Part shown: piece by piece, positions 24,570-35,207 of the stretch
Numbering within the stretch: position 1 is the stretch's first letter
Layout of the letters: each line of letters begins with the position of its first letter
Assembly (NCBI GenBank): GCA_028826165.1
Contig: JAPDFW010000056.1
Location: forward strand, 524,501 to 588,500
Direction of reading: 5' to 3'
DNA length: 64,000 bases
From: Anaeramoeba ignava
Lineage: Eukaryota > Metamonada > Anaeramoebidae
Translations under genes and position numbers: made by a program
Notes under the pieces: model-generated
Told to the model about the DNA's origin: nothing
The model's input: only the letters and a program-made list of their open reading frames with translations
Databases searched by the model: none

Positions 24570-27500
24570 TTATTTCTTTTTCTCAAAATCAAATTCAATA
24601 TCAAAATCAAAATCAAAATCAAGAGAATCAGATTGATAAGAAAGATGTTTTAAATCATAAAGAAAATCCAATAAAGTAGCAGCACTCCAAGCTTGTGATT
24701 TACAACTATCATTACAATAAGAACCATCTTTATTAGTAAGTTCTGGAAGACCGAAAAATTTAGGAGAAATTAATTCAACCCAAAGATTATGAAGAACCTT
24801 TAAAATAGTTGGATTGAGAAAGAAATTATCATTATATAAATGTGGACCAGTTTTGAAAGTGTCACGAATTTGATCATCGAATTTATTGAACTGCAAAACA
24901 GCACGCAAAAAGTAACCGGTCAACCAAAGCCATTCAGGTCCATTGTGATAATTATAACCGCCAGCAATACTTTTGTCTTCTGAATCAAGAGAATTATTAT
25001 AATTGGGACGATATCTCGGATCTTTTGGTGAAAGTGTCCGCATTCCAAATGGTCCCAGAAGCTCATTTTGAATCGCAAATAACGCGTTTTGCGCATGTTT
25101 TCTTTCGAAGAGCTCAGGAGCAACAACCATAGCTATGAGCATGTTGGGACGGAATTGATAGTCGGCGTAATCCAATGATGATCCAATTGTATCTTTATAA
25201 ATTCCTCTTTTTTGAATTAATTGTTGATCAATTACAAACATTGAATCATTTTCGGATAATTCAGGAATAAAGAAAGAACTTTCGAAAGATTGATCTAGCA
25301 AATCACTCCATTGAGAATATGACAAGAACATTTTGTTTGATTTTCTTTTTGAAATTTCAACTCCTTCATGAGGAAAATATTTTTTTTGATTTGAATCCGA
25401 AAAAATTTGAGAAAGCCATCTAATGGTTGATCTAAGAAGTCCAATTATTTCTATTGCAGCACCATCTCTTGGTGTTGCTGGCTTTCCGAAATTCCCTGAT
25501 TTTTTGGATGAGCCATTTTTGTCCATCCAAGTTCCACAATTATATTGATTTCCACCGAAAATAAACCCAGTTGTTGAATCAAAGTTAATTTGAATTTGAA
25601 ATCCTTTTTGGTTCATTACTGGATCGAGTGAATTTCCTGCGTTCCATTCAACAAAATCAATACCGTTTGCGTGTGAAGTCATAATGTGTTGAATCATATC
25701 GCTTATTTTCCATGTTCGATATCCTTCTTTTTTCAGTTCTTTCATGTATTTTTCATGTTCTGTTTGTGAATCAAATGGATAAAGTCTTGGAATTTCTCGA
25801 TTTAAAAATTCATTTCCTTCTGGTGACATTAAACAATAATCTTGAATTGCTTGTAAAAACCACCATACAGAATCTCTTGAGTTATATCTTGGTGTTTTTC
25901 CTGAGTCAAGAAGATTTGGAATTAATCCATGTCTAATCAAAAAATTTTGAATTTTATAAATTTTTAAATTCAATTTTTAAATTCATTTTTAAATTCATTT
26001 TTAAATTAAATTCATTTTTAAATTCATTTCTAAATTTTAAATTCATTTCATTTTTGAATTAATTTTTAAATTCATTTTTGAATTTTTTAAATTAATTTTT
26101 GAATTCAATTTTTAAAATTTTTAAATTCATTTTTAAATTCAATTTTTAAATTCAATTTTAAATTCAATTTTAAATTAATTTTTAAATTCAATTCATTTTT
26201 AAATTTGAAATTTATTTTTAAATTCATTTTTAAATTTATTTTTAAATTCATTTCTAAATTCATTTTTAAATTCATTTTTAAATTCATTTTTAAATTAAAT
26301 TCATTTTTAAATTCATTTCTAAATTCATTTTTGAATTCATTTTTAAATTCATTTTTGAATTCATTTTTAAATTCATTTTTAAATTCATTTTTAAATTAAA
26401 TTTTAAATTCATTTTTAAATTCATTTTTAAATTCATTTTTAAATTCATTTTTAAATTCATTTTTAAATTCATTTTTAAATTCATTTTTAAATTCATTTTT
26501 AAATTAAATTCATTTTTAAATTCATTTTTAAATTCATTTTTAAATTCATTTTTAAATTCATTTTTAAATTCATTTTTAAATTCATTTTTAAATTCATTTT
26601 TAAATTTTAAATTCATTTTTAAATTCAATTTTAAATTTTTAAATTCATTTTTAAATTAAATTCATTTTTAAATTCATTTTTAAATTCAATTTTAAATTTT
26701 AAATTAAATTCATTTTTAAATTTTAAATTAAATTCATTTTTAAATTTTAAATTAAATTAATTTTTAAATTAATTTTTAAATTAAATTCATTTTTGAATTT
26801 TAAATTAAATTCAAGAAAAAATACCTGACTGAACTCCCAAAAGCAATCAACAAATTACGCGCTTCATTAAATCTCTTTGTAACAAGAAACAAACCACGAA
26901 GAGAAATAAAAGTATCTCTTCCCCAACAACGAACAAAACCAGTTGCAAAATGAGGAAGACCAGCAGACAAAGAAGGAACAAAATTAAAAGTGTTTTTTTC
27001 AGGATCTAAAGAATCCTTTGGAGGGTAGTAGAAATGAGAAAGAAGAGGAGCGTCTCTAACCTCACCAAATAACTGGACACTAACCATTGCAAGTTCATTA
27101 GCAAAGGAAATATTTGAGGGAGAAATAAGAGTACTTTGCATCAAAACAAGACACCTTTTTTTTGCATTCTGATACGCATGATTTACAACCCGATCAAAAT
27201 ATCGAGGTACAAGAAAACGAGGAAGAGTTTTAACCATTGTAAACTTGTCTTCAAGCCAGTTGCGAAACGGTATGATGTTGCGGGATTGATATAACCTGTT
27301 GAGAATGTAATCCAGAAGCCAATCACCGTTTATGATGTTTCTGATCAACGGATGATTTAAAGAGCGTGATTTTCGCGCAGAATCAAGAACGCTGATGGTA
27401 CCTTCAAGCCCGCAAAAGGGCATTTCTCCATATGAAGGAACAATATATGAATTTCCGTTATTGTGAGATTTTTCTTCTTCTTTTGTTCGATAAAGAATAA

Positions 27501-30500
27501 GATTCAAATCAAGAAGATTTGTTGTTGATAAAATTTCTTGAATTGAGTTTTCTCCAAATCGTAATTGATTCAAATTATCAATGATTTTCTTTGTTTGATT
27601 TCCAAAATGCACTTTTAAAATCAAAACATCTCCTGATGTGAATTCTTTGATTGTTAAGTTTTGAGTGATGATTTCTTGATTTATATCTTCATTGATTTTC
27701 TTTTCAAGTTTGAGTGTGAAAATATTTGCGAGTTCTTCAAAATTAAAGTTTGATTTGAAATCAATTTTTTTTTGGATTCCTTTAATAATATTTTTATCTT
27801 TTTCAAAATTTGATAATTCTTTCTCATCAATATGTAAATTTGCATAAAGAATTCCTTTTTTAACAAATCCAGGAACTTCAATAATAGTATCTGTTTGTTT
27901 TTGAGCACCATTTTTAAAAGAAGGAAAACAAACGCATAAAAGGCCTTTATGTTTATGTGGATTCAATCGATGAACAACAATCAAATTTCCATTTTGTTTA
28001 ACATCAATTTGATGATAATTATTAATTCCCATTTTCACATGAAGTGATGATAATATTTTCCGAATTTCAATAAATCCTGGTGGTTTTTTTTCGTTAATTT
28101 TGCAATATAATCTTTTCTCAAGAACTACATGTGGATTTTCTGGAACAAGTTCATCAAAACATCTTGTACTTCCTATTGCTGAAAATGCAAATGATGTTAA
28201 TGCTGCGTTTGATATTCTGTCAGAGATAAGTCGATTATATCGAGGGAATTGATTATCATGAGTACAATCCATAAATAAAGTTTTTGGAGGCATTCTTTCC
28301 AATTCAGTAATTATTGATGAAATTTTTTCTATTATTTTTAATTTTAATTTTAATTTTAATTTTAATTTTAATTTTAAATTTAATTTTAAATTTTAATTTT
28401 AATTTAATTTTAATTTTAATTTTAATTTTAATTTTAATTTTAATTTTAATTTTAATTTTAATTTTAATTTTAAATTTAATTTTAATTTTAATTTTAATTT
28501 TAATTTTAATATTAATTTTAATTTTTAATTTTTAATTTTAATTTTAATTTTAATTTTAATTTTAATTTTAAATTTAATTTTAATTTTAATTTTAATTTTA
28601 ATTTTAATTTTAATTTTAATTTTAATTTTAATTTTAATTTTAATTTTAATTTTAATTTTTTTAGTTTTAATTTTAATTTTAAATTTAATTTTAATTATAA
28701 TTTTAATAATTTTAAATTTAATTTTAATTTTAAATTTAAATTCCTACTTCCATCTTTATCTTCTTCTTCAATAAAAGATTTTTGTCTTGAAAGACATCCA
28801 ACTTTTTCACCACCATTACTTTTAATTCTATTAACAAAATCTTCAACACTTCCACTATTATATGATTCTCTAATCATGACAGAAATACCCATTTTAGAAA
28901 TATATAAAATATCACTTTCAAATGAATTTGTAAATAATTCAGCAACAACAAATAATTCAGGACGAACTTTTCTTGCAAAATGAAGTAAATATTGAGCAAC
29001 ATGTATTGGAGTACTATGACAATTATCAATTCTAAATCCATGAAATATTTTTGCCATTTTTATGGTGTATTTAGTCATGTGATCCCATAACCAAGGATTA
29101 CTTGATGGTCTACTTCCATAATTTAATTTAATACTATCAGACCAAATTACAACTTGTCTTCGAAGATATGCTTCTGATTTTGGTGATGCAAAGTTTATTT
29201 TGGGATCAATATTCATTACCCAACTATTTGATTTTAAATATTTAAATCAAATTAAATTAAATTAAATCAAATTAAATCAAATTAAATCCAAATTAAATTA
29301 AATCTAAATTAACTAAATTAAATTAAATTAAATTAAATTAAATTAAATTAAATTCAAATTAAATCAAATTAAATCCAAATTAAATTAAATCAAAATTAAA
29401 TCTAAATTAAATCTAAATTAAATCAAAATTAAATCCAAATTAAATTAAATCAAAATTAAATCTAAATTAAATCCAAATTAAATTAAATCTAAATTAAATT
29501 AAATTAAATCCAAATTAAATTAAATTAAATTAAATTAAATTAAATCTAAATTAAATCTAAATTAAATCTAAATTAAATCTAAATTAAAAATAAATTAAAC
29601 TAAATTAAATCTAAATTAAATCTAAATTAAATCTAAATTAAATCTAAATTAAATCTAAATTAAATCTAAATTAAATCTAAATTAAATCAAATTAAATTAA
29701 ATTTAAATTAAATCTAAATTAAATTAAATTAAATTAAATTAAATCTAAATTAAATTAAATTAAATTAAATCTAAATTAAATTAAATTAAATTAAATTAAA
29801 TTAAATTAAATTAAATTAAATTAAATTAAATCTAAATTAAATTAAATTAAACTAAATTAAATTAAATTAAATTAAATTAAATTAAATTAAATTAAATTAA
29901 ATTAAATTAAATCCTTCTCAATAAAATACCCATTATTTGCAACCCAAACTTTTTTCCCATCTTTTGTTTCAATAATAGAAAAATATCTTTTAGTAATTGG
30001 TCGATATTTCTTAATATCCTTCCCTTTTTTATTCTCATTATGTAACCAATGATAATCAATCTCATGTTTCAAATTATGACAAATAGAAGCAACTACATCA
30101 TCATATTTATGAAATAATGGTAAATTAATTGAATTCAAAACTGATTTATATTCAGCAAGAATTTGATCCAAAAGATTTTTATCATTTTGATTATTCAAAT
30201 CCAAAACACGATTTGGAGCAAACAAAGATAAAGCACATTGAATTTTGACTCTCAAACCATTACGTTTCAAATGAGAAGGAGATGTGATTCCTTTTGTGCG
30301 CAAAATTTTGACTTTTTCTTGAAAAGGAAGTTGAGATAATTTTTGGATTTTTGTTGTAAGATATGGAAATTCATTTGTTAAAAAACTCTTGAAATCATTC
30401 AATTCTTGCTCAACAGGAATAACAAAATATTCCCACAAATGAATGGAAGGAAGAAGATTATTCTTGATATAATTAAGAATACTTTCAAGATCTTTTTCGT

Positions 30501-31903
30501 TTTCTAATTTATTTGAAATGAATGGAATTTCATTTTTTGAGATTGAAATTGTTAAATCATAAAGTGCTTGATCCAATTCAAAAGCAGGAATCAAATGAGG
30601 ACTATTTTCTGCTGTGTATCCTGCTTCGGGATGTTCGGAAAGCCATTCCGATGTGTTTGATGTGTGATTCCATACTACATCAACTAAGGAAAGCATTTCA
30701 AAATTTTTTTCTAAATCATTAATTTTTTTTTCAAGAATTAAATATTGTTCTTCAACTGATAAATTTTTATCATCAAAAAAATTTGGATTGAGAAGAAGTT
30801 GATTATCAATTGAATAGTTTGAACCAGACTCTCCAAGTTTTTGAACAGGAGTGAAATGAATCATGTTATATCCTCCTAATTTTGCTGCGAGAAAAACTTC
30901 ATCCCAATCTTGAATTTTTCCCAAACATTTTGATAAGTTTGTTTGCAAAACAATTGATTCGGTTGGGATTTGAATGTTGTTGATTGTTAATCGAGGTTCT
31001 ACTATAAATAATCCCATTCTTTTTTTGATTGGATCCTCATCTTCAATTTCATAATTTTCTTTTTTGAATTTTGAATTTTTTAAACTTATTTGTGGTGAAT
31101 TTATAATTTTATTGCTTTTTTTTCGATTTAGTTCAATTAGATCATTTTTTGTTCCAATAAAATATCTGAAATTTCCAGGAACTTCAACATGAATTTCTGC
31201 AAACCAATCTTCCAAAGCAGATAAACTTTTAATTCTATATTTTAAAATTATTTATAAAATTAAATATAAAATTATTTATTAAATTATTATTAAAATTAAA
31301 TATAATATTAATTATAAAATTATTTATTAAATTATTTATTAAAATTATTTATTAAATTATTTATTAAAATTATTTATAAAATTATTTATAAAATTATTTA
31401 TAAAATTATTTATAAAATTATTTATAAAATTATTTATAAAATTATTTATAAAATTATTTATAAAATTATTTATAAAATTATTTATAAAATTATTTATAAA
31501 ATTATTTATAAAATTATTTATAAAATTATTTATAAAATTATTTATAAAATTAATTATTAAATTATTTATAAAATTATTTATAAAATTAAATATAAAATTA
31601 TTTATAAAATTAAATATAAAATTAAATATAAAATTATTTATAAAATTATTAATAAAATTATTAATAAAATTATTTATTAAATTATTTATAAAATTACCGT
31701 TTAACTTTATGAAATGTTTTTTTCTCATTTGATTTAGTTTTCTTTGTTGGATAATCTGTTATTAAACAAGTTTTACTTCCTAAATGAACTGAAGAACCAA
31801 AAGGCACAACAACTCGAAAAAAAGAATTTCTTGGAACATAAACAACTCCATCAACTGGTGGTTTTCCAAATTCATCCAAAGTTACAGTCCAAACATGTTT
31901 CAT
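24570..31903 (-). CDS. AGL: Glycogen debranching enzyme (AGL type)
   Basis: This bifunctional enzyme (4-alpha-glucanotransferase and amylo-alpha-1,6-glucosidase) clears branch points during glycogen breakdown. Five exons join in phase: 31903-31698, 31234-29930, 29223-28748, 28328-26825 and 25932-24570, giving 1,617 residues, near the animal and fungal size. Transferase motifs carrying the known acidic residues are present: FRIDNCHSTP, VVAELFT and LFMDCTHDN. The glucosidase half has LPHFATGFVRCWGRDTFI, VRHGLIPNLLDSGKTPRYN, GGNQYNCGTWMDK, ATPRDGAAIEIIG and GPEWLWLTGYFLRA, so both active sites look intact. The C-terminus ends in a DFDFDFD run. All four introns are filled by different tandem repeats. 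The start at 31903 gives MKHVWTVTLDEFGKPP. The gene implies storage of glycogen-like polysaccharide. Confidence 0.95.
25933..26824 (-). repeat. AGL intron 4 repeat TTTTTAAATTCA
   Basis: An 892-nt intron of 12-bp ATTTTTAAATTC units (plus strand), with TTAAATTAAATTC interruptions. The repeat is open in frames on both strands (KNEFKNEF on the minus strand), which is a by-product of the 12-bp period. Confidence 0.85.
28329..28747 (-). repeat. AGL intron 3 repeat TTTTAATTTTAA
   Basis: A 419-nt intron, nearly uniform TTTTAA hexamers on the plus strand, between in-phase exons ending DG(A) and beginning (AA)ISSIITE. It is the most homogeneous repeat in the window. Confidence 0.85.
29224..29929 (-). 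repeat. AGL intron 2 repeat AAATTAAATCTAAATT
   Basis: A 706-nt intron of AAATTAAATT and AAATTAAATCT units (plus strand). It joins VANNG to WVMNIDPKINFASP, a family-conserved junction. Confidence 0.85.
31235..31697 (-). repeat. AGL intron 1 repeat TTATTTATAAAA
   Basis: A 463-nt intron of ATTTATAAAATT units (12 bp) in the plus orientation, between the first exon (68 codons plus 2 nt) and the second exon beginning IKSLSALEDWF. Confidence 0.85.
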
Positions 31904-31976
31904 TTCAATAAAAAATTTAAAAAAGAAAAAAAGAAAAAAAATGAATTTTTTAATTTTAATTTTTATTTTTTTATTT

Positions 31977-33304
31977 TTAAAGTTCTTTTTTTTCCGATTT
32001 AGATTTCTTTTTTAATTTTAAATCAATTTCTAAATCTGTTTCAACTTCCCATTCTGATTGAATTTCAAAATCTGATTCTAATTCAAATTCTAAATCAGAA
32101 TCAATTTCTAATTCAGATTCAATTTCTAAATCAGATTCAATAGTTTCATTTCTTTTCATTTTTTCTTCAATTATTTTCATCTTTTCTTGAATTTCAAAAA
32201 ATTTTTCTTTTTCAATTTCTTTACTTTTTCCCCAAGTATTTTGTGCAAATTTAACTGCATATTCAAAATCATCAGTAATTAAAATATTATCAAAAATTGT
32301 TCCAGATTGAACTTGAGCAAATTTTAAAGCAATTAAACCCAAATTTTTAAAAATAATTTTTTTGGACTAATGAAAAAAGAATAAAAAATTGAGAATTTTT
32401 TGATCAAATGAGAAAAAAATTTAATTTATTAATTTATTAAAATTTTTTTTTATTTACATTTTTGTTTTGATTTTCTAAATTGGATTCAATATATTCTTCA
32501 AATTGATTAAAATTCCAATCATTTAATAAAGAACCACTTTCAATTTTTTTTAAATCAACCCAAACCTAAATTAAAAACAAAAAATATAAATTAATTAAAA
32601 AATTTAAAAAATTAAAAATAATTTTACTTCATATTGATTTTCAGGTTTAAGAACAAGAGTATAAACATGAGTAAATTTATCTTTTTCCCAATCAACAACT
32701 TTTTTCCACATTAATTTTGAGTTATTATAACCCAAAATAAATTGAATTCTTTTATGTTTTGCACAAATATCTGGACCAAAAAGAATTCTTTTTTTTTTTT
32801 AATAAAAATAAAAATAAAAATAAAAAAAAAGGTGAAAAAGAATTTTAAAATAAGATGCAGGCAAAAAAAAAAAAAAAACGGAAATTAAAAATTATAAATT
32901 AATTAAAATTAATACTTGTATTCATTTTCTCGATCAAGTACTTTTTGATCAGCATCAGATCCAAAAATTTGAATATATCCTCCTCCACATTCAATATCTT
33001 GAGTAAATTTAACAGAAAATTGAATCACAATTGTTTTATTTTCAGTTGATTGTATTTCTTCCCAAAATTTTGAACTAATTGCATAAAGTTTATTATTTGT
33101 TTTAGATTTCAATCCAATATCAACTCGAGGATTTCCAAACCATTTTCCTGGACTTAAAACCCATTTTCCAAGATCTGGATCATTTTCTGAAAAAACCCAT
33201 CTTTCTTTCCAATTTCTATCAAAAGTTTCTTTAAAAAAAATTGTTGAAAATGAAGGAAATGAAATGAAAATCAAAATGAAAAAAGAAATTAATTTTCTTT
33301 GCAT
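31977..33304 (-). CDS. Calreticulin-like ER lectin lacking the P-domain
   Basis: Four exons (33304-32916, 32787-32628, 32565-32458, 32366-31977) join in phase into 348 residues. There is a signal peptide (KLISFFILIFISFPSFS). The N-domain is clear: FKETFDRNWKERWVFSEND, LGKWVLSPGKWFGNPRVD, IECGGGYIQIFGSD, YKILFGPDIC, FTHVYTLVLKPENQYE and IESGSLLNDWNF. The family would then continue into proline-rich P-domain repeats (KPEDWD and GEW types). Here a short linker, ENQNKN-SKKIIFKN, leads directly to the returning strand LGLIALKFAQVQSGTIFDNILITDD. The tail is an acidic ESDLEIESELEIDSDL-like stretch ending KKEL, a plausible retrieval signal. The Cys of the family RCKDDEFTH position is Trp here, so the N-domain disulphide is probably missing. 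Family identity is strong; the P-domain loss is read from contiguous, well-spliced exons. Confidence 0.88.
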
Positions 33305-33536
33305 AATTTTTTTAATAGAAGAAAAAATAAAACAATTTAAAAATGAAAATGAAAATGAAAAAATGAAAAAATGAAAAGAAAATTTTTACAAATTTTAACT
33401 AAAAATTTGTTTTTTTTAGTTTTTCTTTTAATAACAAAAAATTTTTTAAAATAATAAAAATAATCAAATTTGTTTGTTCTACTTTTTTTTTTCCAATAAG
33501 AAAACATTAATAAAAGAAAATAGATTAAATATCATT
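33305..33536. other. Spacer between calreticulin and GATA genes
   Basis: A 232-bp A/T-rich spacer containing the calreticulin upstream region and the GATA gene 3' end. It has poly-A/T runs and a TTCTACTTTTTTT motif near 33477-33490, a variant of the recurrent TTCCACTTTT. Confidence 0.3.
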
Positions 33537-35207
33537 TTAAATTTTTATAGAAAAAGGTAATTTTCTTGTAATTGCTTCAATAGGTTGAGGAAGAGGTTCA
33601 ATTTTTCCTTTTATAAAATCATTTATTTTAAGAGAATTATTCATTTCAGAATCAGAAAATAAACCATATTGATTTGTAGATTTAGGAATTAACCATTGAA
33701 CTTTACAAAAATAATTTGGATGTTCAATTTGGAAATTTAAAATAATTGCAAAAATTTCCAATCCTCCTTCAATTCTCATTCCAACACAATCTCCAATAGA
33801 AATAACTGTTTCTTCATTTTGATTTTTTTCATTTTGATTTTGAATTTGATTTTGATTTTCAATTTGATTTTGATTTTGATTTTGATTTATATTTTGATTT
33901 TGATTTATATTTTGATTTATATTTTGATTTATATTTTGATTTTTATTTTGATTTTGATTTTGATTTTGATTTTGATTTTGATTTATATTTTGATTTATAT
34001 TTTGATTTTGATTTATATTTTGATTTTGATTTTGATTTATATTTTGATTTTGATTTTGATTTATATTTTGATTTTGATTTTGATTTATATTTTGATTTTG
34101 ATTTTGATTTTGATTTATATTTTGATTTTGATTTTGATTTTGATTTATATTTTGATTTTGATTTATATTTTGATTTTGATTTATATTTTGATTTTGATTT
34201 ACATTTTGATTTTGATTTATATTTTGATTTTGATTTATATTTTGATTTTGATTTTGATTTTGATTTTGATTTATATTTTGATTTTGATTTATATTTATAT
34301 TTTGATTTTGATTTTGATTTTTGGTTATTGCTGATTTGTTTTTATTATTTAGTCTACTTCTTGTTTGTCTTTTTGAATTTGTTTTCATTCTTTTTGTTAA
34401 TCCTTTTCTATTTTTTTGATTTTTGATTTTTTGTGTTGAATTGACATTTAAAGGTTTTTTTGTATGAGTAATTAAATCAGAAATGGAAAAGTTATTTCTA
34501 TTTCTTTGTTTTTGGTTGTTTGGAGTATTTTGATTTGAATTATTTGGATTACTTGAAATATTTGAAATATTTTGAATATTTTGATTTGGATTATTATTTT
34601 TATTTGAATTATTTGGATTATTTGGATTATTATTTTTATTTGGATTATTTGGATTATTTTTATTTGGATTATTTGGATTATTTTTATTTGGATTATTTGG
34701 ATTATTTTTATTTGAATTATTTTTATTTGAAATATTTTTATTTGAAAGATTATTTGAAATATTTTTATTTGGATTATTTTTATTTGGATTATTTTTATTT
34801 GGATTATTTGGATTATTTTGATTTTGTTGAATATTTTGGATTCTTGAACTTCTTCTTGGAATAGATTTTAAATTATTTGGAATTGGAGGATTTTTTTGAG
34901 AAGGATTATGAAGCAATTGATCAATAATTGAAGGATTGTTATTTTGAGAAGTTTGCAAAATGTTAATTTGTGAATCAATTTTATTTTCATTAGTAATGAT
35001 TGGAATATTTTGTGCTTTCCTTTTTGGAACTCTTCTTTTGGATTTTCTTGTTTGTGAAGGTCTATCAGTTCCATGTCTTTTTCTATAAACTGCACATGCA
35101 TTACAATAATATTTTTCTCCTATTTTTCTCCATAATGGTGTGTTTTTTGTTGAACAATTTGGATTAGAACAAACTTGTACTTCGAGATTTGTTATCTTTG
35201 TTTCCAT
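33537..35207 (-). CDS. GATA-type zinc finger protein with BAH-like C-terminus
   Basis: A single-exon protein of 556 residues. Residues 13-40 form a GATA-like finger, CSNPNCSTKN, TPLWRKIGEKYYCNACAVYR, followed by KRHGTDRP and a basic RKSKRRVPKRK tail. The cysteine spacing is C-x4-C-x16-C-x2-C, with the first pair wider than the classic C-x2-C. The middle is NPNKNN repeats (34540-34840) and NQNINQ repeats (33830-34320). The last ~95 residues (VISIGDCVGMRI, FAIILNF, YFCKVQWLIPKST, LKINDFIKGK) resemble a BAH domain, a chromatin-binding module. It is probably a sequence-specific transcription factor or chromatin reader. The start at 35207 places the finger at the extreme N-terminus, an unusual position. 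Confidence 0.72.
   Translation of the reverse strand: METKITNLEVQVCSNPNCSTKNTPLWRKIGEKYYCNACAVYRKRHGTDRPSQTRKSKRRVPKRKAQNIPIITNENKIDSQINILQTSQNNNPSIIDQLLHNPSQKNPPIPNNLKSIPRRSSRIQNIQQNQNNPNNPNKNNPNKNNPNKNISNNLSNKNISNKNNSNKNNPNNPNKNNPNNPNKNNPNNPNKNNNPNNPNNSNKNNNPNQNIQNISNISSNPNNSNQNTPNNQKQRNRNNFSISDLITHTKKPLNVNSTQKIKNQKNRKGLTKRMKTNSKRQTRSRLNNKNKSAITKNQNQNQNININQNQNINQNQNQNQNQNINQNQNINQNQNVNQNQNINQNQNINQNQNINQNQNQNQNINQNQNQNQNINQNQNQNINQNQNQNINQNQNQNINQNQNINQNINQNQNQNQNQNQNKNQNINQNINQNINQNQNINQNQNQNQIENQNQIQNQNEKNQNEETVISIGDCVGMRIEGGLEIFAIILNFQIEHPNYFCKVQWLIPKSTNQYGLFSDSEMNNSLKINDFIKGKIEPLPQPIEAITRKLPFSIKI

Noticed and set aside
26290-26628. Open frame of about 112 codons (NLKMNLK / KNEF repeats) within the debranching enzyme region
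   Set aside because: It lies wholly inside a repeat-filled intron whose flanking exons join in phase. The open frame is a by-product of a 12-bp period lacking stops.
28314-28535. Plus-strand LILILNLI open frame
   Set aside because: Lies in the TTTTAA repeat of debranching enzyme intron 3.
31357-31728. Minus-strand open frame of INNFINNF repeats
   Set aside because: It covers debranching enzyme intron 1 and overlaps the end of exon 1 in another frame. It is repeat-derived.
33819-34334. Plus-strand open frame of LILILIYI repeats resembling a membrane protein
   Set aside because: It is the antisense of the NQNINQ coding repeat in the GATA gene. Hydrophobic content comes from reading CAAAAT repeats backwards.
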